Shown here piece after piece: positions 5,721 to 5,731 of a DNA stretch of 5,731 nt. The notes below the pieces were generated by a model. That model saw only the letters and a list, made by a program, of their open reading frames with translations. It made no database searches and was not told where the DNA came from. The stretch's first letter is position 1, and every line of letters starts with the position of its first letter. This DNA is from NaphS2 sp964588535. Lineage in GTDB: Bacteria; Desulfobacterota; DSM-4660; Desulfatiglandales; Desulfatiglandaceae. Both the position numbers and the translations under genes were made by a program. The stretch covers positions 1 through 5,731 of the forward strand of contig CAZPQA010000166.1 of assembly GCA_964588535.1 (NCBI GenBank). Reading direction: 5' to 3'.

Positions 5721-5731
5721 GCCGTTAGGAC

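Overview
The window looks like chromosomal DNA of an anaerobic, fatty-acid-using member of the Desulfobacterota (delta-proteobacterial sulfate-reducer type). This is inferred from the gene set: an acyl-CoA-binding protein, a WS/DGAT acyltransferase, an acyl-ACP-reductase-like protein, a DUF362 dicluster-ferredoxin protein and a cysteine-containing DUF6125-like protein. Moderate GC and clear Shine-Dalgarno sites fit a Gram-negative bacterium. No marker gene fixes the taxon, and there are no tRNA, rRNA, CRISPR or insertion-sequence signals.

Layout: five genes fill almost the whole window. Four lie on the minus strand, read right to left. These are a 172-aa DUF6125-like protein (3873-4391), an 86-aa acyl-CoA-binding protein (3470-3730), a 595-aa WS/DGAT-type acyltransferase (1641-3428), and a large protein ending in an acyl-ACP-reductase-like domain that runs off the left edge (1-1610). 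The fifth, a 355-aa DUF362/ferredoxin protein (4653-5720), points the other way. A 261-bp divergent intergenic region (4392-4652) holds a candidate promoter for each direction and a 12-bp perfect palindrome. A second, stronger-looking promoter (TTGACA-17-TAGAAA with a TGn extension) sits in the 142-bp gap before the acyl-CoA-binding protein gene.

How the genes may work together: the last three minus-strand genes are separated by only 41 and 30 bp and form a probable operon. An acyl-CoA carrier, an acyltransferase that esterifies acyl-CoA to an alcohol or diacylglycerol, and an enzyme expected to reduce an activated fatty acyl group to an aldehyde together suggest neutral-lipid (wax ester and/or triacylglycerol) synthesis. 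Two features depart from the textbook versions. The acyltransferase carries a C-terminal tail with two near-identical C-x9-C-x10-C-x2-H modules, probably zinc-binding. The reductase-like protein carries an extra N-terminal region of about 310 residues resembling a separate family often labelled 'quinate 5-dehydrogenase'. These are the most interesting points in the window.
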